Source: Saturnia japonica
Taxonomy: Eukaryota; Arthropoda; Insecta; Lepidoptera; Saturniidae
DNA: 64,000 nt
NCBI GenBank assembly: GCA_033032175.1
Contig: CM065328.1
Coordinates: 7,130,690 to 7,194,689, forward strand
Direction of reading: 5' to 3'
The notes beneath the pieces were generated by a model. The model was given only the letters and a program-made list of their open reading frames with translations. It made no database searches and had not been told where the DNA came from. Numbering within the stretch: position 1 is the first letter of the stretch; each line of letters opens with the position of its first letter. A program made the translations under genes and the position numbers. Positions 58,251-64,000 of the stretch are shown here, one piece after another.

Positions 58251-58610
58251 GGTACCGCCACACGATCAAACGTACCGCCGCGCAGCGCCGGGATAGGCGA
58301 CGGTGTTATCACGCGTTAAAAATTTGTAAAATTTTAGGGAAACTAAAACTAAAAATATGTTAATTTTAAATGCAATAACATTTTTATTTTCGTAATAAAT
58401 AAAGTTTTGTTATTTTTTTTTTGGTAATGTCATTGGGATACCTATATACATTTTTCGGATTCGACGGGGTTTTTGATACATATTGTAGGTACCCCAATAA
58501 CATTACCAAAAAAAAAAAATCTAAATATTATTTATGGTGATAACACCGTCGCCAGCCCAGTGCGGCGCGGCGGCGCAGCGCAGCGGTACGTTTGATCGTA
58601 TGGCGGTATC
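58251..58610. repeat. Nested GC-rich inverted repeat
   Basis: The left arm 58251-58312 (GGTACCGCCACACGATCAAA, ACGTACCGCCGCGCAGCGCC, GGCGACGGTGTTATCAC) is the imperfect complement of 58537-58610. The right arm runs straight into the outer right arm at 58625. The GC-rich arms are sharply different from their AT-rich loop. Confidence 0.8.
58411..58519. mobile_element. Innermost palindromic MITE
   Basis: GGTAATGTCATTGGGATACC (58423-58442), preceded by a T-run, is complementary with three mismatches in 23 bases to 58485-58507, which is followed by an A-run. About 109 bp overall, a typical tiny palindromic MITE. Confidence 0.7.
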
Positions 58611-58785
58611 CTGCACCGCGCCGCCTATATTGCCATGTAAGTTTCTTCATTTAACTAATTTTTTTTGCATTTTATTAGGGTTATTTTTTTTTTAATTAGA
58701 ATCTGAGATAGATAACATAAACAGAATATAATCTCGATACCTAATAACACCTCCACGGATCTGACGAACTTTTTAATACACACTG

Positions 58786-59174
58786 TATATGCTATGCTTC
58801 TCGTGTAAAAAATTTAATAAATTTCTATTGACACAGAAAATAAAGATAAAGATTATTAAACTGCCAACATGCTATTTTACAAGGGTATGAAAATAGTTGA
58901 AATATACTCTCTCATGATTATTACGGTTACGAAGCCATTACGGGCAACCCATTGTTTTACCTAAGAGATGTTATCGAATCTCGATATAATAATGGCTTTC
59001 ATACCGATATTAAAACTGGATTTTGCTGGGTTTCAGCCATGTTATTTTCAAGAGTATCATGGTTTTATTAAGAATTTTTATTGCATTAATTTTTTTGTAC
59101 GTAACAAAATAAAAAAAAAACATTGCCAATGAAGAACTGATCTAAGAAAACTGCATGTAATTAATAACAAAAAG
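58786..59174. other. Intergenic DNA
   Basis: AT-rich, nothing recognised. Confidence 0.4.
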
Positions 59175-59345
59175 CAAATCAACTTATATGACTTTGAGTA
59201 TTAGTTCCTTGCTGTATCTTAAAATGGGAATACCCTTGAGGTATCGTCTTTCCGACAAAGAAATAGTCATCTAAATTGTTTAATAAACAAAGAAGATAGG
59301 GCTGAATAACCATAAAAAAAACATTATAATTGAGAACCTCCTACT
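59175..59345 (+). repeat. Dispersed repeat family A, copy 4
   Basis: Has TTCCTTGCTGTATCTT, GAGGTATCGTCTTTCCGACA, AATAAACAAAGAAGATAGGG and ATAATTGAGAACCTCCTACT, in family order but more diverged and lacking the final GAAGTCGG. Confidence 0.65.
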
Positions 59346-59479
59346 TTTTATATTATAAATTACATACACAATCATGCAAATAAAATGTTTTTTTAGTACA
59401 TTATGTTTATTCGATTTTTTTTACACTCAAATAAGCATACGACTCACGTGGTGGTAAGCGGCTGCCGCAGTTTATGAAT

Positions 59480-59660
59480 GCTTGTCCATAGGAATCACTA
59501 GCGCGTTGCCGACCTTGAACCCCCCCTACCCCAAGGAGCACAGGAAACCCCACTCGCCGCAGGAACACAAGGCTTGGCTTATCTTATAAGGTAAAGTATT
59601 GAATTCACCAGTCGAGCTGTCCCAACTAAAGAGAAATCCCCAAAGAGTATCTGAATTATA
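59480..59660 (+). repeat. Dispersed repeat family D
   Basis: CACTAGCGCGTTGCCGACCT, AAGGAGCACAGGAAACCCCA, CGCCGCAGGAACACAAGGCT, CACCAGTCGAGCTGTCCCAA and AGAGAAATCCCCAAAGAGTA match 54390-54545 in order. Confidence 0.75.
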
Positions 59661-61039
59661 CTGAGTTTGTTTCACGATTTTAAGATCTAAAGGTATTTTC
59701 ACTACCCACAGGGTATAACAATGTAATAAATAGTGTATCAACCAACAAAGTCACAAAGACATTTGTAAGATAACGTGTAATTTTCCTCTTGTATTAGTGG
59801 TGTCAAAAAACCAGTCGTTCGAGCGGTACAAATTCAATAAATTGGTTGATTCCTGCCGTTTAGTGTTGCCTGGTGTGGTAATGAGAACGTTTCTCATTCG
59901 AACCGCGCGCGCCGTACTCGCTTCTGTGGGGCCATAAATGTCTCGTTTATATCTCTTCTACTTCGCTTATAATATTTTCACTTACCTATATGATGTTTTT
60001 TCTGTATATTGCAAAGCCCGTGAAATTATGCTCTTGGCACAGACGAGTAATATTGGATAAGCAATTCATTGCTCATAACCACTTTAAATAATGAAAACCT
60101 TAAAATAAAAACCAATTTATTCAGTTTGGGAAGGCACTTATGAACGTCAAACACTATTACCGGTTCGGAATACATACCAGTCATTGAGAAGAGCTGGCGA
60201 GAAACTCGACCACATTTATATTATTGTTTCACCTGTTTTTTTTTTTTTCTTTTGACAGTAAAACCTTCTTGAGACGTTCCTTAAACCCATTGTTCGGCAA
60301 ACCAGTAAAGTGCTGCTGGATCTTTTTGTAGAACATATTATTTAAAATACTTTTATTGGTATATTTTTTTATTGATCACATAATACCTGATCACACTGAC
60401 AGAATAGTATCCCTATAAGAATATAGAACTAGGATGACTCACGCTACCGTAACCATATTATAATAACGACAGATCATCGAAACGTCGCCAATCGCCACTC
60501 TCACGCTGACCTGCGTAAATAAAAACTGGATGCATCAGCTAAACCCGAAGTGCAACGCATATTAGCGAATAACTATGACGGATTTTCTACTACATTGCAA
60601 TCCAAATTGTTCTTAATAGCTTTACTACCCCATTGTCGCCACTTCCCAGTTCGTTGTAAACTTTATTTTCCTTTTATTTTATCCGCTTCTTCTTTTAATT
60701 CGCCTGCCGCCTAAGATGGTGTGGCGTACTCTAGATTTTCAATACACAATAATAAAAATAAAGTTTATAATATAATAATATTGTATTTACTAGTTACGCA
60801 CCATGTAATGTAGAACAATGAAATGAAATGAATAGAAATGAAGAGATGACGGGTGCCGTTTTTTTTTCAATCTGATCTTACTGTTTGCCTGAGGCTATCC
60901 AAAAACAGAGCCTCTGATAGCTTTTACAGCTTTATCGGGCTTGGGAGCGAGCACTTATGAAAGAACCTATGTACCTATGTGGTGTGCACGTATGTATGAA
61001 CATATTGTGTGTAATGATGTGTCTGGGTAGCTAAGTGAA
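59661..61039. other. Intergenic DNA, no supported gene
   Basis: AT-rich with a T-run at 60237-60249. No domain-bearing frame. Confidence 0.45.
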
Positions 61040-61290
61040 TGCTAGTGCAGTGTGACCTGTATCGCGCGGGCGGTTGCCAGACTTAAGGGTTTCACACCGA
61101 GGAACAGACCTAGGCTTGAGTTGCCGCGGTAGAGGAGGTAGCGGCGGTGGGTGTGCGAGACCGCAGTTAGCCGCTCGACGACGGGTACCGTACAATATAC
61201 CAACTGTAAGGCAAGACGTCGCGAGATGCGGCTGCGGCACGACGCACGACCGGTGTCTGCAAACATAAACACGATTGACCGCATGTTGCA
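61040..61290. other. CpG-rich island, function unknown
   Basis: About 250 bp markedly richer in G, C and CpG than its surroundings (TATCGCGCGGGCGGTTGCCA, GGTAGCGGCGGTGGGTGTGC, GACGTCGCGAGATGCGGCTG). Open frames run on both strands simply because stops are rare in such sequence. It could be an exon or promoter of a host gene, or a GC-rich repeat piece. No domain is recognisable. Confidence 0.35.
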
Positions 61291-61399
61291 TCTCGAAGCA
61301 CTCGCTAATCTTTTGTACTAATAAAGTTTTGATATTATAGTAAAAAGTATATTGTAAAGTCGCGTGTTTTCATTTACTTATGAAAACACTACAATGGTA

Positions 61400-61625
61400 A
61401 CACGGTAAGCTTATTGGGAGGGCTGGATTTGAGGTCCAGGTGCGTGAATAACTTATAGGCGCTTGTTGGCAGATTTTCAAACTTGAAGGAGGTAGATAAC
61501 CTGGTGGATATTATAAAATGCTATGGTATTATCACAATTGTTTTCTTCACGAAAGCTCATGGTCATTGTAGGTATTCGAACCCACCAACGTGAATCAACG
61601 TGGTGTCTACGCTACCACAGTGCCA
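61400..61625 (-). mobile_element. tRNA-headed SINE, minus strand
   Basis: On the minus strand a head with box A (complement of GGTGTCTACGCTACCA, 61602-61617) and box B (complement of GGTATTCGAACCC, 61571-61583) has tRNA-like spacing. The body would extend toward 61400. The left edge is uncertain. Confidence 0.55.
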
Positions 61626-61939
61626 TCATTGCTTCAATTCTTCGTTGCTGATATTGTACAATACCCATTCTTTCTCAAGTTTGCTAGTGTGATTCAGGAA
61701 ATTACTAAAAAGATTAAACGCTTATTTAAAAGCCCAACTATTAGGGATGCAGGCGAAAAAAAGGGCAGCAAATACAAGCAACGGAACGCACGTGACTTGA
61801 GGCAGCGATTGCGTCTAATGACAATGTAATGGCGCAAAGAGTACAGTAGCGACGCCGAAACACATTACCAATGGACGTGGCCCAACGGGCTCAAATTAAT
61901 GTCAGGTTTTAGTTTGATTTTAAGTTTTTGGAGTTAACT
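61626..61939. other. Spacer before the satellite array
   Basis: A 79-codon lysine/arginine-rich frame (61590-61829) overlaps the SINE head and has no domain. I do not call it. Confidence 0.4.
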
Positions 61940-64000
61940 ATCAATTTTTTAATAGCTCACCGTACGTAAATTACACGGGAGCAAAGTCGAGTGTTAACGT
62001 AAAGTGAAGTCGTTATGTTTACTGTCAAAGGGCTATTACTCTTTAAGAATTGATTTTCCTTAAATAACCCGCGGGACAAAAATTATATGGAAATCAAAAT
62101 CGAGTGTTAACAAAGAGTAAAGTCATTACGTTTACTGTTAAAAGTTTATTATTTCCTTAGAAATCGATTTTATTATACATATAGCCCGCGGTACGTAAAT
62201 TAGATGGAGATCAAAGTCGAGTTTATACAAAAACTAAAGTCGTTACGTTTTCTGTCAAAAGGTTATTATTTCCTTAGGAATCGATTTTAATATACATATA
62301 GCCCACGGTACGTAAATTAGATAGAGATCAAAGTTGAGTTTTAACAAAAAGTAAAGTCGTTACGTTTTCTGTCAAAAGGTTATTATTTCCTTAGGAATCG
62401 ATTTTAATATACATATAGCCCACGGTACGTAAATTAGATAGAGATCAAAGTTGAGTTTTAACAAAAAGTAAAGTCGTTACGTTTTCTGTCAAAAGGTTAT
62501 TATTTCCTTAGGAATCGGTTTTAATATACATATAGCCCACGGTACGCAAATTAGATAGAGATCAAAGTTGAGTTTTAACAAAAAGTAAAGTCGTTACGTT
62601 TTCTGTCAAAAGGTTATTATTTCCTTAGGAATCGATTTTAATATACATATAGCCCACGGTACGTAAATTAGATAGAGATCAAAGTTGAGTTTTAACAAAA
62701 AGTAAAGTCGTTACGTTTTCTGTCAAAAGGTTATTATTTCCTTAGGAATCGATTTTAATATACATATAGCCCACGGTACGTAAATTAGATAGAGATCAAA
62801 GTTGAGTTTTAACAAAAAGTAAAGTCGTTACGTTTTCTGTCAAAAGGTTATTATTTCCTTAGGAATCGATTTTAATATACATATAGCCCACGGTACGTAA
62901 ATTAGATAGAGATCAAAGTTGAGTTTTAACAAAAAGTAAAGTCGTTACGTTTTCTGTCAAAAGGTTATTATTTCCTTAGGAATCGATTTTAATATACATA
63001 TAGCCCACGGTACGCAAATTAGATAGAGATCAAAGTTGAGTTTTAACAAAAAGTAAAGTCGTTACGTTTTCTGTCAAAAGGTTATTATTTCCTTAGGAAT
63101 CGATTTTAATATACATATAGCCCACGGTACGTAAATTAGATAGAGATCAAAGTTGAGTTTTAACAAAAAGTAAAGTCGTTACGTTTTCTGTCAAAAGGTT
63201 ATTATTTCCTTAGGAATCGATTTTAATATACATATAGCCCACGGTACGTAAATTAGATAGAGATCAAAGTTGAGTTTTAACAAAAAGTAAAGTCGTTACG
63301 TTTTCTGTCAAAAGGTTATTATTTCCTTAGGAATCGATTTTAATATACATATAGCCCACGGTACGTAAATTAGATAGAGATCAAAGTTGAGTTTTAACAA
63401 AAAGTAAAGTCGTTACGTTTTCTGTCAAAAGGTTATTATTTCCTTAGGAATCGATTTTAATATACATATAGCCCACGGTACGCAAATTAGATAGAGATCA
63501 AAGTTGAGTTTTAACAAAAAGTAAAGTCGTTACGTTTTCTGTCAAAAGGTTATTATTTCCTTAGGAATCGATTTTAATATACATATAGCCCACGGTACGT
63601 AAATTCGATAGAGATCAAAGTTGAGTTTTAACAAAAAGTAAAGTCGTTACGTTTTCTGTCAAAAGGTTATTATTTCCTTAAGAATCGATTTTAATATACA
63701 TATAGCCCACGGTACGTAAATTAGAAAGAGATCAAAGTTGAGTTTTAACAAAAACTAAAGTCGTTACGTTTGCTGTCAAAAGGTTATTTATTATTTCCTT
63801 AGGAATCGATTTTAATATACATATAGCCCACGGTACGTAAATTCGATAGAGATCAAAGTTGAGTTTTAACAAAAACTAAAGTCGTTACGTTTTCTTTCAA
63901 AAGGTTATTATTTCCTTAAGAATCGATTTTAATATACATATAGCCCACGGTACGTAAATTAGATAGAGATCAAAGTTGAGTTTTAACAAAAACTAAAGTC
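61940..64000 (+). repeat. 117-bp satellite array, continuing past the window
   Basis: Head-to-tail monomers of exactly 117 bp. The landmark CGTTACGTTTTCTGTCAAAA recurs at 62241, 62358, 62475, 62592 and onward. About 17 monomers are visible. The first two or three are strongly diverged. The core from about 62350 to 63600 is nearly uniform. Variants return toward the right (AACTAAAG for AAGTAAAG, TTCGATAG for TTAGATAG, one 4-bp insertion near 63786). No ORF or gene. The array is cut by the window edge, so its full size is unknown. Confidence 0.97.

Larger units (their letters stand above)
57075..58785. mobile_element. Long inverted-repeat (foldback) element, composite
   Basis: The outer arms, about 57075-57215 and 58625-58785, are inverted repeats sharing a CAxTxTxT..ATTAAAAA end, TATCGAGATTATATT, ATTAGTTAAATGA and GAAACTTACATGGCAATA. 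Both ends are flanked by TA, consistent with a Tc1/mariner-type MITE (inference). No transposase is visible in the about 1.4 kb between the arms, although several AT-rich 60-86 codon frames occur. Two further inverted repeats lie inside the right half. Confidence 0.7.

Noticed and set aside
61940..64000. CRISPR-like array
   Set aside because: Units are head-to-tail 117-bp monomers without unique spacers, which is satellite DNA in a eukaryotic context.

Overview
The window looks like repeat-rich, AT-rich insect chromosomal DNA, most likely lepidopteran. I infer this from the mobile elements: short Helitron-like repeats ending in CTAG, an R1-clade LINE 3' tail, tRNA-headed SINEs, a Ty3/gypsy element with a baculovirus-F-like envelope gene, and the recurring interspersed repeats with a GAAGTCGG end. 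I found no convincing host protein-coding gene, no rRNA and no canonical tRNA. Almost every real open reading frame belongs to a transposable element.

Layout. 0-4.1 kb: unannotated AT-rich DNA with short dispersed repeats. 4.1-7.2 kb: a 5'-truncated RTE-type LINE, split by a 2,005-bp element with 446/455-bp terminal inverted repeats. That element carries one ORF joining part of a FEN1/XPG-like (PIN-fold) nuclease to a tesmin/TSO1-type CXC cysteine domain. The LINE flanks fix its ends exactly and give a 3-bp CAG target duplication; I cannot place it in a transposon superfamily. 9-14.8 kb: dispersed repeats and the 3' tail of another LINE. 14.8-22.1 kb: a reverse-oriented errantivirus-like element (gag, protease, RT, RNase H, integrase, env, one LTR). 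Its polymerase is broken in at least six places, yet gag and env are open. 22-28.7 kb: intergenic DNA with Helitron-like repeats. 28.7-34.8 kb: a 3.06-kb segment in two tandem copies. 35.1-36.4 kb: a complete mariner-type transposon with an intact 359-codon transposase and DD41D spacing. 36.6-42.5 kb: an R1-type LINE remnant, SINEs, and a small Mag-like LTR element without coding capacity. 43.3-44.2 kb: promoter-like DNA and a pogo/Tigger transposase fragment. 44.3-49.3 kb: a second tandem duplication (2.5-kb unit) containing a hAT-like MITE. 50-56.4 kb: a LINE fragment, SINEs and dispersed repeats. 57.1-58.8 kb: an inverted-repeat element with further palindromes nested inside. 61.9 kb to the window end: a 117-bp satellite array with signs of a four-monomer (468-bp) higher-order period.

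There is no operon or pathway logic. The parts relate by insertion order: LINE first and then the CXC element inside it; the hAT-like MITE and the older reverse repeat copied passively by the tandem duplications. The best candidate for something undescribed is the long-TIR nuclease/CXC element at 5133-7137. All boundaries come from reading the sequence by eye. Family names rest on motif recognition, not on a database search.
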